From an uncultured Clostridia bacterium (GTDB lineage Bacteria > Bacillota > Clostridia > TANB77 > CAG-508): 64,000 nucleotides of DNA. Below the pieces are notes generated by a model. It was not told where the DNA came from and did not search any database. It was given only the letters and a program-made list of their open reading frames with translations. The stretch covers positions 1 through 64,000 of the forward strand of contig CAOMRW010000007.1 in NCBI GenBank assembly GCA_948485625.1, given 5' to 3'. The translations under genes and the position numbers were made by a program. This document shows, one piece after another, positions 1-9,556 of the stretch. Numbering within the stretch: position 1 is the stretch's first letter; each line of letters opens with the position of its first letter.

Positions 1-83
1 ATTTCAATGCTAGTATTTTCAATTAAGTGTGACATATGTTTGACAAACCTACATTGCACTGTCCCAAACGTTTCATTTTTTTC

Positions 84-112
84 TTGACATTTATTTAAAT
101 TAACAGTATAAT
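84..112 (+). promoter_or_regulatory. Consensus sigma-A promoter
   Basis: TTGACA (84-89), a 17-nt spacer and TATAAT (107-112) make a perfect sigma-A promoter. It faces the 53-residue small ORF that begins at 145. Confidence 0.8.
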
Positions 113-144
113 ATATATGTATTATTTTGAAAAGGAGAATAATT

Positions 145-306
145 ATGCTAAAAAAATACTGGAAAAAAATTGGAATGTTAATTTTAATAATAGCTTGTGT
201 TTTTAATGTAATGAGTAAATTAGTAAATAAATTATCATTAAATAAAGAAATATTAGAATCAGCTCAGTATATATTTAGTCAAGAAAATCAAAATCAAAAA
301 AAATAA
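145..306 (+). CDS. Small single-pass membrane protein (53 aa)
   Basis: This is a short ORF beginning MLKKYWKKIG and ending NQNQKK. It has an AAAGGAG ribosome site 7 nt before the ATG and a perfect promoter upstream, so translation is likely despite its size. One hydrophobic helix (about residues 9-24, LMLILIIACVF-like) follows a lysine-rich N-terminus, and the rest is a polar tail. It would sit in the membrane with a positively charged cytoplasmic end. No family was recognised and no function is proposed. It lies directly upstream of rpmE, which has its own promoter. Confidence 0.55.
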   Translation: MLKKYWKKIGMLILIIACVFNVMSKLVNKLSLNKEILESAQYIFSQENQNQKK

Positions 307-309
307 TAC

Positions 310-338
310 TTGAAAATTTTTAAATAATATGTTATTAT
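310..338 (+). promoter_or_regulatory. rpmE promoter
   Basis: TTGAAA (310-315), a 17-nt spacer and TATTAT (333-338) precede rpmE. The 5' leader would be about 38 nt long. Confidence 0.65.
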
Positions 339-382
339 AGAAAACAGTCATGTTATAAAATACGAAAAAGAGGTGAAATTAA

Positions 383-583
383 ATGAGAGAAGGAGTACAT
401 CCAACATATAATCAAACAACAATCACATGTGCTTGTGGAAATGTTTTAGAAGTTGGTTCAACAAAAAAAGATATAAAAGTTGATGTTTGCTCAAAATGTC
501 ATCCATACTGGACAGGAAATTTAAGACAAGAAACAGTTGGTGGTAGAGCAGATAAGTTCAAAAAGAAATATGGACTTGCATAA
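383..583 (+). CDS. rpmE: 50S ribosomal protein L31, zinc form
   Basis: L31 belongs to the large ribosomal subunit and bridges it to the small one. The 66-residue length is usual for the family. The four zinc ligands of the zinc-containing (RpmEA) type are present: C16 and C18 (CAC) and C36 and C39 (CSKC), followed by HPYWTG. A GAGGTGA ribosome site lies just before the ATG. The gene is a single transcription unit with its own promoter and terminator. The product depends on zinc; no zinc-free paralogue is visible in this window. The identification is secure. Confidence 0.97.
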   Translation: MREGVHPTYNQTTITCACGNVLEVGSTKKDIKVDVCSKCHPYWTGNLRQETVGGRADKFKKKYGLA

Positions 584-591
584 TAAAAGTG

Positions 592-617
592 AAGTAGCAA
601 TATGGCTACTTTTTTTT
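592..617 (+). terminator. rpmE terminator
   Basis: The stem AAGTAGC (592-598) / GCTACTT (605-611) has a 6-nt loop and runs into a T tract. Confidence 0.85.
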
Positions 618-627
618 GTAAAAAAGT

Positions 628-656
628 TTGAAATTACTTGAAAAATAGTGTATAAT
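628..656 (+). promoter_or_regulatory. Promoter of the PH-domain gene
   Basis: TTGAAA (628-633), a 17-nt spacer and TATAAT (651-656). The 19-nt block TTGAAAAATAGTGTATAAT at 638-656 recurs exactly at 1330-1348 upstream of cca. Confidence 0.7.
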
Positions 657-714
657 AAAGGTATGTAACTAAATTCAATGCGTGATTCAATATAATATTT
701 TAGGAGGAATGGTT

Positions 715-1230
715 ATGGTTACAAACAACAACACAGCAAGAACATTTTTTTACAATGCTAAACGGGATATCATCAGTACGATAATAGGTTCATTTATTAC
801 ATTTATTGTCTTTTTTATTATGAAAGCATTGTTCAGCTGGGGTATAAAGATGGATGGAGGAAATCCTGGAGAAATAGTGCTTTGTAGAATTGTAGAATGG
901 CTATATGTAATAATTGCACTTGTAACTATAGCAGGCTGCATTTGGAGTACCTATAGCAAGACATTCAACCGCCTGGTAATTAAAACGAATGAAGTGGTAT
1001 TTCGTACAGGGTTACTGGAAAGAAGTGAAACTTCAATACCAGCACATAAAATTCGTTCATGCAAAAAAGCAAGTGGACCATTACAGCGAGCATGTAAAAC
1101 AATGGATATTGTAATTACTACTGCTGGAGATGATGCTGAAATTGTTTTTCATAATATTAGAAATGGAAAAGAAGCATATCGAATACTGACTGAGATGTCT
1201 AATAGAAATGGATATGAGAGAAGATACTAA
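715..1230 (+). CDS. Membrane protein with bacterial PH domain
   Basis: This is a 171-residue membrane protein. The start at 715 is chosen because AGGAGG at 702-707 is 7 nt away; in-frame starts at 682 and 709 lie too far upstream or too close. Two hydrophobic helices (about residues 18-39 and 58-80) precede a C-terminal bacterial pleckstrin-homology domain of the bPH_2/YdbT type. That domain is recognisable by VIKTNEVVFRTGLLERSE, then IPAHKIRSCKKASG, PLQRA and MDIVITTAG. Such domains are common in small inner-membrane proteins of unknown role. G and C are used more freely than in neighbouring genes (for example CGGGAT, CGCCTG), which hints at a different origin. Single-gene unit. Confidence 0.8.
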   Translation: MVTNNNTARTFFYNAKRDIISTIIGSFITFIVFFIMKALFSWGIKMDGGNPGEIVLCRIVEWLYVIIALVTIAGCIWSTYSKTFNRLVIKTNEVVFRTGLLERSETSIPAHKIRSCKKASGPLQRACKTMDIVITTAGDDAEIVFHNIRNGKEAYRILTEMSNRNGYERRY

Positions 1231-1249
1231 CTAACCTATACGCATTGGC

Positions 1250-1278
1250 AAAAAGCACCGTTTTATATGGTGCTTTTT
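1250..1278 (+). terminator. Terminator after PH-domain gene
   Basis: Perfect 10-bp stem AAAAAGCACC (1250-1259) / GGTGCTTTTT (1269-1278). The arms give A/T tracts in both directions. Confidence 0.85.
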
Positions 1279-1378
1279 GTTTGTAATGAAAGGTAGAGGT
1301 TATAGATATTAATATTATATAAATAGAATTTGAAAAATAGTGTATAATATATATAATTTATAAGGAGTAGATATTATA

Positions 1379-2644
1379 ATGGATAATAAAATATTAGAGA
1401 TTGCTAGAAAGATAAAAAATGAAAAAGGAACTTTGTATCTAGTAGGTGGAGCAGTTAGAGATAAATTGTTAGATAGAGAAATCAAAGATGAGGACTATTG
1501 TGTTGTAGGCATTTCACCACAAAAATTTAAAGAATTGTTTCCAGAAAGTTTTGCCAGAGGAAAGTCATTCGAAGTTTTTGATTTAAATGGAAAAGAATTT
1601 GCAATGGCAAGAACAGAAAAAAAGATAGGTATAGGGCATAAAGAATTTGAAATAACTACAAATAAGGATATAACAATAGAACAGGATTTAGCAAGAAGAG
1701 ATATAACAATAAATTCAATAGCAGAAGATGTTTTAACAGAAGAAATAATTGACCCATTTAATGGCCGAGAAGACTTGAAAAATAGAATAATAAGAGCTAC
1801 AACTGAACATTTTTTAGAAGACCCATTGAGAGTATATAGGGTAGCAAGATTGGCTTGTGTACTAGATTTTAAAGTTGAAGATAATACTTTAAAAATGATG
1901 AATAGTCTAAAGAATGAATTAAATTCTTTATCAAATGAAAGAGTATTTAATGAATTTAGTAGAGCTTTAGCACAGAATAAACCATCGATATTTTTTGAAG
2001 TGTTAAAAAAAGCAGATGTATTAGATGTTCATTTTAAGGAAATTTATGATTTAATAGGAGCATTACAGCCTTTACAATATCATCCAGAAGGAGATAGTTT
2101 TAATCATACAATGTTAGTAGTGGATAAAGCGGCAGAATTGACGGATAATTTAGAATATAGATTTTGTGCATTAGTACATGATTTAGGGAAAGGTATAACA
2201 CCTAAAGAAGAATATCCACATCATTATGGACATGATATTAATGGAGTTGAAGTTGTAAAAAAATTTGGAAACAGAATTAAAGCACCAACTAGATGGATTG
2301 AGTCTGGGAAAGTTGCTTGTAGAGAACATATGAGAGGTGGAATTTTTTATAAAATGAGATCATCTAAAAAGGTTGAGTTTATTGAAAGAGTTGCAAAATC
2401 TAGTATTGGTTTAGATGGACTTCAAATTGTTGTTTATTCTGATAAGTTGAGTAGTAGAAATGTTGATAGTGGTAGTATTGATTTTGAAACTGTTGGAAAG
2501 GAATGTTTAAATACAATTAATGGTAAGTATGTAAAACAAAAGTATGATATTGAAGATGGAATTGCATTTAGAGATAAGTTGCATCAAGAAAGAATTGAAT
2601 GGATAAAAAAATATGAAAAAAAGAAGAATTATGTAAAAGAGTGA
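1379..2644 (+). CDS. cca: CCA tRNA nucleotidyltransferase with HD domain
   Basis: It adds or repairs the 3'-CCA of tRNAs using CTP and ATP, in the cytoplasm. The N-terminal class II nucleotidyltransferase head shows LYLVGGAVRDKLL and the catalytic pair DED in KDEDYCVVG. RRDITINSIA and the DPLRVYRVARLA neck motif follow. A C-terminal HD phosphohydrolase domain shows HTMLVV, then ALVHDLGKG and later HHYGHD and CREHM, making this the HD-containing form of 421 residues. TAAGGAG lies 11 nt upstream of the ATG. The tRNA-Leu gene in this window already encodes CCA, so in this organism the enzyme may act mainly in repair (inference). Confidence 0.93.
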   Translation: MDNKILEIARKIKNEKGTLYLVGGAVRDKLLDREIKDEDYCVVGISPQKFKELFPESFARGKSFEVFDLNGKEFAMARTEKKIGIGHKEFEITTNKDITIEQDLARRDITINSIAEDVLTEEIIDPFNGREDLKNRIIRATTEHFLEDPLRVYRVARLACVLDFKVEDNTLKMMNSLKNELNSLSNERVFNEFSRALAQNKPSIFFEVLKKADVLDVHFKEIYDLIGALQPLQYHPEGDSFNHTMLVVDKAAELTDNLEYRFCALVHDLGKGITPKEEYPHHYGHDINGVEVVKKFGNRIKAPTRWIESGKVACREHMRGGIFYKMRSSKKVEFIERVAKSSIGLDGLQIVVYSDKLSSRNVDSGSIDFETVGKECLNTINGKYVKQKYDIEDGIAFRDKLHQERIEWIKKYEKKKNYVKE

Positions 2645-2665
2645 CTACAAATAATAGTCGCTTTT
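2640..2665 (+). terminator. Weak terminator overlapping cca stop
   Basis: AGTGACTA (2640-2647) pairs with TAGTCGCT (2655-2662), including one G-T pair, and is followed by a short T run. The hairpin contains the stop codon. Confidence 0.55.
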
Positions 2666-2735
2666 ATTGTTTTATAATAAAGTAAAATATATAATAATTT
2701 CTATAAAATATAAGAACAAAAGAGGAGGAAAAAAG

Positions 2736-3827
2736 ATGAATAAAGTAAAAAAACAAAAAGCTATAACATTAATAGCGCTAGTAATCACAATAGTAATTTT
2801 ATTAATATTAGCAGGAATATCAATAGCAAGTTTAACAGAAAGTAAATTGTTTGAAAAATCTAAAGAGGCGAAAGAAATATCTCAAAAAATGCAGTTAAAA
2901 GAGGAACTTCAAATATTATTAGATGCTTTGAAAATTGATGAATATAATTTGAACAGAAAATATACTTCAGGAGAAATAATAAGTAAAGTAGAAGAAAAGG
3001 AATATACAGAAGTAGAAGTAGATGAAGAAAGCATAATTGTGCAAAAAGGAGATTATGAGTTTACAATAATAGATTTGATAGTTCAAGAAGTAGTAAGCAA
3101 AATTACTCCTTTGCCAGAAGTTTTGGAAAATCCAACATTTAATTATAATAAAGAAGAACATGAAATTATAAGTATAAAAATAAAATTTCCAACATATGCA
3201 AAAATTAAAGAATATAAGATTGGAAATAGTGGAAATTGGCAAAAATATAAAAGTGAAATTATATTAACAGAAAATGATACAATTTATGCAAGGTATACAT
3301 CAAGAGACAACAGAAATTCAGAAGAAGTGAGTGAAGAGATTAAAAATATAAAAACTAATATATTAAAATATACAAATGCTTCTAATTACATGTATGGAGA
3401 TGATAATGCTAAAATTAATGCTGTTAAGAAAATTTTTGATATAAAAAATAGAGAAAATTTAAAAGTAGATGAAGATGAAATAGAATTTATGGGATGGTGT
3501 TCAGAAATTGTATATTTTCAAGATAATAAAAAAGTACCAATTGAAGCAAATAAAGTGACAGTATTGACTGAACAATGGGGTTCTGGACATGAACCAGTTA
3601 AAGATTTTTATATTACAGCTAGTAATAATATAGATTTTTCAGATGAAGTTAAATTATATGAGGGGAGTAGAGTATTACAAGAAAATAATTCTTTGAATCG
3701 TTTAGAAGAAACAGTACATGAATTTGAACCAAAAGGATATTATCAATTTTATAGAATATATGTAAAATTATGGTATGAAGAGAATGGTGCAAATGGGCAA
3801 AATATAAGAGGATGTTATATTGAATAA
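2736..3827 (+). CDS. Type IV pilin-like secreted protein
   Basis: This is a 363-residue protein starting at the ATG 8 nt after GAGGAGG. After KVKKQKA comes ITLIALVITIVILLILAGIS, the hydrophobic N-terminal helix of pilin/pseudopilin-like proteins. Ala replaces the usual Gly before the cleavage point, and Glu5 of classical pilins is absent. The rest is a hydrophilic, lysine- and glutamate-rich ectodomain with one tryptophan-rich patch (MGWCSEIVYF) and no recognised domain. No pilus assembly genes are nearby, so it probably uses machinery encoded elsewhere. It could also be a plain membrane-anchored surface protein. Confidence 0.65.
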   Translation: MNKVKKQKAITLIALVITIVILLILAGISIASLTESKLFEKSKEAKEISQKMQLKEELQILLDALKIDEYNLNRKYTSGEIISKVEEKEYTEVEVDEESIIVQKGDYEFTIIDLIVQEVVSKITPLPEVLENPTFNYNKEEHEIISIKIKFPTYAKIKEYKIGNSGNWQKYKSEIILTENDTIYARYTSRDNRNSEEVSEEIKNIKTNILKYTNASNYMYGDDNAKINAVKKIFDIKNRENLKVDEDEIEFMGWCSEIVYFQDNKKVPIEANKVTVLTEQWGSGHEPVKDFYITASNNIDFSDEVKLYEGSRVLQENNSLNRLEETVHEFEPKGYYQFYRIYVKLWYEENGANGQNIRGCYIE

Positions 3828-3887
3828 TAATATTAGCTAGAAATTTACAATATTAAATAAATTTGATTTTAATATAAATTGAAAAAT

Positions 3888-3910
3888 AAAAGTAGGTTTT
3901 CCTACTTTTT
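3888..3910 (+). terminator. Terminator between pilin-like gene and uvrA
   Basis: AAAAGTAGG (3888-3896) pairs with CCTACTTTT (3901-3909) around a TTTT loop. The stem is perfect and A/T rich at its base. Confidence 0.8.
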
Positions 3911-3927
3911 ATTAAATAAATTAAACC

Positions 3928-3962
3928 AAACTCTTGTTTTTTATAAAGGCATATAGTATAAT
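3928..3962 (+). promoter_or_regulatory. uvrA promoter with possible LexA site
   Basis: TTGTTT (3934-3939), 17 nt and TATAAT (3957-3962) form the promoter. The dyad AAACTCTTGTTT (3928-3939) covers the -35 box. It resembles the Gram-positive LexA box core GAACNNNNGTTC at 8 of 12 positions against GAACATATGTTC. A similar block covers the -35 of lexA in this window. The LexA assignment is tentative. Confidence 0.5.
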
Positions 3963-4005
3963 GTTTTAAGATAACTGTTTTTATTGAGACAAAGGAGTGA
4001 ATAAA

Positions 4006-6849
4006 ATGAATGATAAAATAATAATAAAAGGAGCAAAAGAACACAACTTAAAAAATATAAATATAGAAATCCCAAGAGATAAGATGGTAGTAATAACAGG
4101 ATTATCTGGTTCAGGAAAGTCATCTTTAGCATTTGATACACTATATGCAGAGGGACAAAGAAGATATGTAGAAAGTTTATCTGCATATGCAAGACAATTT
4201 TTAGGAATAATGGAAAAACCAGATGTGGAATCAATAGATGGGCTTTCACCAGCAATATCAATTGACCAAAAAACTACATCAAAAAATCCACGTTCTACAG
4301 TTGGTACAGTAACGGAAATATATGATTACATACGTTTGTTATATGCAAATATAGGAGTACCATATTGTCCAAACTGTGGTAAAAAAATAGAAAAACAATC
4401 AATAGACCAAATAATTGACAATATTATGGCATTAGAAGAGGGGACAAAAATTCAAATACTAGCACCAGTTGTAAGAGGAAGAAAAGGAGAATTTGTAAAA
4501 CAATTAGAAAGCTATCAAAAAGACGGTTTTGTAAGAGCTAGAATAGATGGTGAAGTTTATGATTTATCTGATGAAATAAAATTAGACAAAAATAAGAAAC
4601 ATGAGATTGAATTGGTTGTAGATAGATTAGTAGTAAAAGAAGATATAAGAAGTAGACTTACAGAATCAGTAGAAATAGCACTAAAACATGCAGAGAATTT
4701 AGTTTTGGTAAATGCAATTAATAAAGATGAAGATAAAATGATTTTGTATAGTTCGAATTATGCTTGTCCAGATTGTGGATTTAGTTTTCCAGAACTTTCT
4801 CCAAGAATGTTTTCATTTAATAATCCATATGGAGCATGCCCAGATTGTATGGGTATAGGATATTTAATGAAAATGGATGAAGATTTAATAATTCCAGATA
4901 AAAATAAAACATTATATGATGGAGTAAAAGCCTTTGGTTCAAGTACTATGAAAAAAGGAGATACAATGGCAAAAATGTATTTCGAAAGCATAGGAAAACA
5001 TTATGGAGTTGAAATTAAAGATAAAAAAATAAAAGACTTACCAAGATGGTTTTTAGAAAAGATTTTATATGGAACAGGTGAAGAAAAAATAGATTTTGAA
5101 TATTCATCACCAGCAGGAGTTAGAAAATTTACAGCACCATTTGAGGGAGTAATACCAACATTAGATAGACGTCATAGTGAAACCAAATCACAAGGAATGA
5201 GAAGTTTTTATGAAATGTATATGACAAATTCTAATTGTAATACATGTAATGGAGCAAGATTAAAGAAAGAAATATTATCTATAAAAATTGGAGATAAAAA
5301 TATAAATGAAATAACAGAGATGTCAATTAGGTCAATGAAAGAGTTTTTAAATGGTTTAAAATTGACACAAAAAGAAATTATGATTGCAGATATGATATTA
5401 AAAGAAATAAATAAAAGGCTACAATTTTTAATAGATGTAGGACTTGAATATTTAACATTATCAAGAGGAGCTGGAACATTATCAGGAGGAGAAGCGCAAA
5501 GAATAAGATTAGCAACTCAAATTGGTTCAGGTCTTACGGGAGTTATGTATATTTTGGATGAACCAAGTATTGGGTTACATCAAAGAGATAATGATAGATT
5601 AATTGCTACACTTAAAAAATTAAGAGATTTAGGAAATACACTTTTAGTAGTAGAACATGATGAAGATACAATGTATGCAGCAGATCAAATAATAGATATA
5701 GGACCAGGAGCGGGAGTTCATGGTGGAAATGTTATGGCTATTGGAACAGCAGAAGAAGTAAAACAAGTTAAAGATTCTGTTACTGGCCAATATTTAAGTG
5801 GTAGAAAAAGAATAGAAGTTCCTAAAACAAGAAGAAAACATACAAAATCAAAAGTTATAGAAGTTAAAAATGCAACAGAAAATAATTTGAAAAATGTAAG
5901 TGTGAAATTTCCACTAGGAGTATTTACATGTGTTACAGGAGTATCAGGTTCTGGAAAATCAACACTTGTGAATGAAGTATTATATAAAACAATTGCAAAA
6001 GAGCTAAATAGTGCAAATGAAAAACCAGGAAAGTGCAAAGAAGTTAAAGGATTAGACAACATAGACAAAATAATTAATATAGACCAATCACCAATAGGAA
6101 GAACACCACGTTCAAATCCAGCAACTTATACAGGTGTATTTGATGCAATTCGTGATATATTTGCTGGAACAAACGAAGCAAAACTACGTGGATTTGATAA
6201 AGGAAGATTTAGTTTCAATGTACAAGGTGGAAGATGTGAAAGTTGTAATGGTGATGGTGTACACAAGATCGAAATGCATTTCTTACCAGATGTGTATGTG
6301 CCTTGTGAAGTATGTAAAGGAAAGAGATACAATAGAGAAACACTAGAAGTAAAATATAAAGGAAAAACAATATCAGATGTTTTAGATATGACAGTTGAAG
6401 AAGCTCTAGAATTTTTTGATAAAATACCAAAAATAAAACAGAAAATACAAACACTATATGATGTTGGATTAGGATATATTAAATTAGGACAACCATCAAC
6501 AACATTATCAGGAGGAGAAGCACAAAGAGTAAAACTGGCAACAGAATTATCAAAAAAAGCAACAGGAAAAACATTATATATTTTGGATGAACCAACAACA
6601 GGACTTCATATAGCAGATGTTCATAGATTAGTTGATATCTTACAAAGGTTAGTTGATACAGGAAATACAATAATTGTAATTGAACATAATTTAGACTTAA
6701 TAAAAACTTGTGACCACATTATAGATTTAGGACCAGAAGGTGGAGATGGAGGAGGACAAGTTGTGGCAGTTGGAACACCTGAACAAATTTGTAAGAATGA
6801 GCAAAGTTATACAGGGAAGTTTTTGGAGAAATATCTAAGAGGGATTTAG
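4006..6849 (+). CDS. uvrA: Excinuclease ABC subunit A
   Basis: UvrA is the damage-recognition ATPase of nucleotide excision repair. The start at 4006 has AAAGGAGTGA at best spacing; an in-frame GTG 9 nt upstream overlaps that site. The 947-residue protein has the expected tandem ABC layout: Walker [10 protein letters not shown] near residue 35, a zinc module (CPNC and CPDCGFSF...CPDC), signature [12 protein letters not shown] with ILDEPS, then GVSGSGKST, a second zinc finger (CESC...CEVC), and [12 protein letters not shown] with ILDEPT. All key residues are present. uvrB and uvrC are not in the window. It is a single-gene unit with its own promoter and may be SOS-controlled. Confidence 0.97.
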   Translation: MNDKIIIKGAKEHNLKNINIEIPRDKMVVITGLSGSGKSSLAFDTLYAEGQRRYVESLSAYARQFLGIMEKPDVESIDGLSPAISIDQKTTSKNPRSTVGTVTEIYDYIRLLYANIGVPYCPNCGKKIEKQSIDQIIDNIMALEEGTKIQILAPVVRGRKGEFVKQLESYQKDGFVRARIDGEVYDLSDEIKLDKNKKHEIELVVDRLVVKEDIRSRLTESVEIALKHAENLVLVNAINKDEDKMILYSSNYACPDCGFSFPELSPRMFSFNNPYGACPDCMGIGYLMKMDEDLIIPDKNKTLYDGVKAFGSSTMKKGDTMAKMYFESIGKHYGVEIKDKKIKDLPRWFLEKILYGTGEEKIDFEYSSPAGVRKFTAPFEGVIPTLDRRHSETKSQGMRSFYEMYMTNSNCNTCNGARLKKEILSIKIGDKNINEITEMSIRSMKEFLNGLKLTQKEIMIADMILKEINKRLQFLIDVGLEYLTLSRGAGTLSGGEAQRIRLATQIGSGLTGVMYILDEPSIGLHQRDNDRLIATLKKLRDLGNTLLVVEHDEDTMYAADQIIDIGPGAGVHGGNVMAIGTAEEVKQVKDSVTGQYLSGRKRIEVPKTRRKHTKSKVIEVKNATENNLKNVSVKFPLGVFTCVTGVSGSGKSTLVNEVLYKTIAKELNSANEKPGKCKEVKGLDNIDKIINIDQSPIGRTPRSNPATYTGVFDAIRDIFAGTNEAKLRGFDKGRFSFNVQGGRCESCNGDGVHKIEMHFLPDVYVPCEVCKGKRYNRETLEVKYKGKTISDVLDMTVEEALEFFDKIPKIKQKIQTLYDVGLGYIKLGQPSTTLSGGEAQRVKLATELSKKATGKTLYILDEPTTGLHIADVHRLVDILQRLVDTGNTIIVIEHNLDLIKTCDHIIDLGPEGGDGGGQVVAVGTPEQICKNEQSYTGKFLEKYLRGI

Positions 6850-6881
6850 GGACGTTCTTTAAAATCCCTTTTTAAAGGGAT
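6849..6881. repeat. GGGACG...TCCC repeat remnant
   Basis: GGGACGTTCTTTAAAATCCC (6849-6868) closely resembles the end repeat of the HUH transposase unit (GGGACGGGTTAAAAATCCCC). ATCCCTTT/AAAGGGAT (6864-6881) forms a short hairpin. It begins inside the uvrA stop region. Confidence 0.5.
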
Positions 6882-6910
6882 AGAGGGACACTCCTTTAGA
6901 TGATATCTTT

Positions 6911-6946
6911 AAAGGATTATAACTTTTGAATAGGTTATAATCCTTT
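6911..6946. terminator. Bidirectional terminator between uvrA and radical SAM gene
   Basis: Perfect 13-bp stem AAAGGATTATAAC (6911-6923) / GTTATAATCCTTT (6934-6946) between two convergent genes. It touches the radical SAM stop codon. Confidence 0.8.
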
Positions 6947-8030
6947 ATCTTGTTTCATCATCTGAACTTAAGCTATAATCAAATCCATAAACTTGTTTAC
7001 AAAGAGGGGATTTTCTTTTTCCACCTTTTATAACTAAATTTTCTAAATCATCATAAATATTATATAGACGAATACCATATTTTTCTAATTTTTCAGCACT
7101 TATTTCTTTAAAGGCAGGACATGGAAGAATAGTACCATCATATTTGATGTCCAGTTTTTCAGTACCAGCTGTACATAAATGTTTAACATTACCTAAAAGA
7201 GGAATACCAACTCTAATATTTCCTTTAAAATTATTTTTACTCTTATTAAAGATGTCAGTAAATTCTTTCATTTCTTCATGAGATAACATTAAATTTTCTT
7301 TATTTAATAATCCTCTACCCTGAGGGACAAAATTTAATATACTAATATTTTTAATTCCTACAATATCTAATTCTTCTAATATGTCTGGAAGTTGTCTATA
7401 ATTAGGTTTCATTGGAACAAAATGAACATCTGTGTTTAATCCAGATTTATTAGCTCTAATCATAGAAGTACCAACTTTCCCAAATAATTCTTTTGTGCAC
7501 ATAATCTGATTATAAGTTTGCTCTTCAGCTGCTTGAAAATCAAATACAATTTTATCTAAACCAATTGCTTTTAATGTATTCATTTCTTCACTAGAAATAG
7601 CTCCAAACATTTCATTAAGAACATAATCAAGTTCTCTTTTTAAATTCCTTTTTATGATTTCGTTTATTTTAGTATTCCAAGGTTCAGCTTCTTCAATTTC
7701 TTGAACTTTTTTATTATATTCATCTATATAAAAGTTTTTTTCAAATTCTGATAAGGTTCTAGCTTTTTTTATGCCACTAGTAAAAATAACAGTACGTATG
7801 TTTAAACTTTTACAGAATCTAACCATTTCCATTAAATCTGGATGTAAAAAGGGTTCTCCACCAGAAATAGATATTTCTTCAATTCCTCCATTTTTCATAA
7901 AATGATTTATAGTCTTTTTAAAAGTTTCTAATGATATGATTTTTGTAGCATTAATGGATGAATTTGAAGAACAAAATTTACAATTATTTGGACATGTATG
8001 TATTACTTCAAAACATAAATCTTTTAACAT
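6945..8030 (-). CDS. Radical SAM protein with SPASM/twitch-like C-terminus
   Basis: This 361-residue enzyme has the cluster-binding motif CPNNCKFC (C13, C17, C20) near the N-terminus. ISISGGEPFLHPD (the GGE SAM-binding motif) follows, and a TIM-barrel-like body. The C-terminal part has LCTAGTEKLDIKYDGTILPCPAF and a last cysteine in PLCKQVYGF, which looks like a reduced SPASM or twitch region for an auxiliary cluster. Such proteins often modify peptides or maturate enzymes; no peptide substrate or partner is visible nearby, so the reaction is unknown. AAGGAG lies 8 nt before the ATG and the gene has a strong promoter divergent from the HAD gene. Confidence 0.85.
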   Translation of the reverse strand: MLKDLCFEVIHTCPNNCKFCSSNSSINATKIISLETFKKTINHFMKNGGIEEISISGGEPFLHPDLMEMVRFCKSLNIRTVIFTSGIKKARTLSEFEKNFYIDEYNKKVQEIEEAEPWNTKINEIIKRNLKRELDYVLNEMFGAISSEEMNTLKAIGLDKIVFDFQAAEEQTYNQIMCTKELFGKVGTSMIRANKSGLNTDVHFVPMKPNYRQLPDILEELDIVGIKNISILNFVPQGRGLLNKENLMLSHEEMKEFTDIFNKSKNNFKGNIRVGIPLLGNVKHLCTAGTEKLDIKYDGTILPCPAFKEISAEKLEKYGIRLYNIYDDLENLVIKGGKRKSPLCKQVYGFDYSLSSDDETR

Positions 8031-8059
8031 ATTTAAATCTCCTTGTATTTAATGAAATA

Positions 8060-8088
8060 ATTATAACATAGTAGTTTACATATTTCAA
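8060..8088 (-). promoter_or_regulatory. Radical SAM gene promoter
   Basis: Read on the minus strand: TTGAAA (8088-8083), 17 nt, TATAAT (8065-8060). Confidence 0.75.
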
Positions 8089-8098
8089 TAAATTTGAG

Positions 8099-8127
8099 TT
8101 GACTTTATATAAGAGAGATGTTACAAT
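8099..8127 (+). promoter_or_regulatory. Promoter of HAD/membrane-protein operon
   Basis: TTGACT (8099-8104), 17 nt, TACAAT (8122-8127). It is divergent from the radical SAM promoter, with only 10 nt between the two -35 boxes. Confidence 0.75.
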
Positions 8128-8180
8128 AATTAACATAAATAATGCAACTATAAAATAATCTACAATTGGAGGTAATTATT

Positions 8181-8849
8181 ATGAAAGATGTTCGGACAGT
8201 TATATGGGATTGTGATGGATTAGTATGGTTTCATACTAAAGATGAACCAGATGTAGTAGCAAGAGCTTTAGGAATTAAAGAAGTTGTAGAGTTTATATAT
8301 GAATATTATGATTTTTTTAATAATTTCATAGGTCATTTTAAGGATAAAAAAGTGACAGAAAGTGAAATATATAAACTGATAGAAGAAAAAATTCCAATTT
8401 TGTATTTTTATCAATATACTCCGCAACAATTCTTGAAAGCAGTAGACAGGGTTAAATTTTTGACCAATGATTTTAATGAAGATAGTTTGACATTGATTAA
8501 ATATTTATCTGCTAAAGGAATAAAGAATATTGTAAAATCAGATTGGTTGAGAGATGTACAAGAAGATATGCTAAAAGTTTATGGAATTATGGATTACATT
8601 GAAGAATTACATTGCTGTGATAATTCACACTTGAAATGTAATCCGTTATCAGCAGAAAGAATTATCAAAAAGGGTAGAGAAGAACAATATGTGATTTTGG
8701 GAGATTCTCTTACAAGTGATATTGCTTTTGCAGAGCATACTGGTATAAAGTCAATTTGGTTTAATCATAATGGCGAGAAAGAAAATAATACACCATATAA
8801 ACCGACATTTGAAGTTTTTTCTTTATTGGAAGTAATGGAAATACTATAA
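8181..8849 (+). CDS. HAD-superfamily hydrolase
   Basis: A 222-residue HAD hydrolase starting at the ATG 8 nt after GGAGG. Motif I is WDCDGLVW (nucleophile Asp and acid/base Asp). Motif II is probably the Ser in VKSDWLRDV, and motifs III/IV are VILGDSLTSDIAFAE. The helical insert between motif I and motif II is a C1-type cap, as in phosphatases such as phosphoglycolate phosphatase and related nucleotidases. The substrate cannot be told from sequence. The next gene follows after 26 nt and probably shares the transcript. Confidence 0.85.
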   Translation: MKDVRTVIWDCDGLVWFHTKDEPDVVARALGIKEVVEFIYEYYDFFNNFIGHFKDKKVTESEIYKLIEEKIPILYFYQYTPQQFLKAVDRVKFLTNDFNEDSLTLIKYLSAKGIKNIVKSDWLRDVQEDMLKVYGIMDYIEELHCCDNSHLKCNPLSAERIIKKGREEQYVILGDSLTSDIAFAEHTGIKSIWFNHNGEKENNTPYKPTFEVFSLLEVMEIL

Positions 8850-8875
8850 AACTATTATCTTAAGGAGGAAACAAA

Positions 8876-9400
8876 ATGGAAAGAGTAAAACAGTATTTTT
8901 GTGGTTCAACGTGTGATAAAGGAAAATTTAAGTTAAGAGGATGGAGAAGTAGAATAATTACAATATTAATTCTCATAGTATATTTTATTGCAATTTTTTC
9001 TTTAGGAAAATATATGGCTAGTAAGTATATCAATTCTTATCCTGAAGAGATATATGAGTATTTGGAAACAGTTGGTGATACAGTAGTGAAAAATGGGGCA
9101 TTTTATCCTACATTATTACCAGAGAATGTGAATCCCAGTTTTTTAGAAAATGGAGATTTAGAGTTAAGTTATAAATCTTCAGATATTACACTATTATATG
9201 TAGTGAAGATAAAAATAAAATTATCAGAAAGCTTTGAAATACAATCAAAAACACGGAATATGTTACCTTATGAATATAGAAGAAAGGTAAATATGAATAC
9301 GATTGCAATTTCGGCTATATGTATAACTTGTATACTTGGTTTTATAAGTATATTAGGAATGATAATATCTAGGGTTAAAGAAAAAATTGAAATAAAGTAA
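8876..9400 (+). CDS. Two-helix membrane protein, unknown
   Basis: This 174-residue protein has AAGGAGG before the ATG. One membrane helix lies near residues 23-45 (ITILILIVYFIAIFSLG) and another at 141-165 (TIAISAICITCILGFISILGMI). Between them is an ectodomain of about 95 residues, with cysteines confined to the N-terminus and second helix. No family was recognised. It is co-transcribed with the HAD gene upstream and ended by a strong hairpin. Confidence 0.7.
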   Translation: MERVKQYFCGSTCDKGKFKLRGWRSRIITILILIVYFIAIFSLGKYMASKYINSYPEEIYEYLETVGDTVVKNGAFYPTLLPENVNPSFLENGDLELSYKSSDITLLYVVKIKIKLSESFEIQSKTRNMLPYEYRRKVNMNTIAISAICITCILGFISILGMIISRVKEKIEIK

Positions 9401-9413
9401 ATATCTTATTAAG

Positions 9414-9448
9414 AGGCAGAAAACTAGGAAGTATAGTTTTCTGCCTTT
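9414..9448 (+). terminator. Terminator of HAD operon
   Basis: Perfect 13-bp stem AGGCAGAAAACTA (9414-9426) / TAGTTTTCTGCCT (9434-9446) followed by TTT. Confidence 0.85.
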
Positions 9449-9556
9449 ATATCTTATTGTTTATACATAGTTGAAATATTATGGAAAGTATGGTAGAATT
9501 TTAGTATTAAAAATATAAGTAGCAAATTGTAAATGAATTCTTTTAAGGAGGTTATT

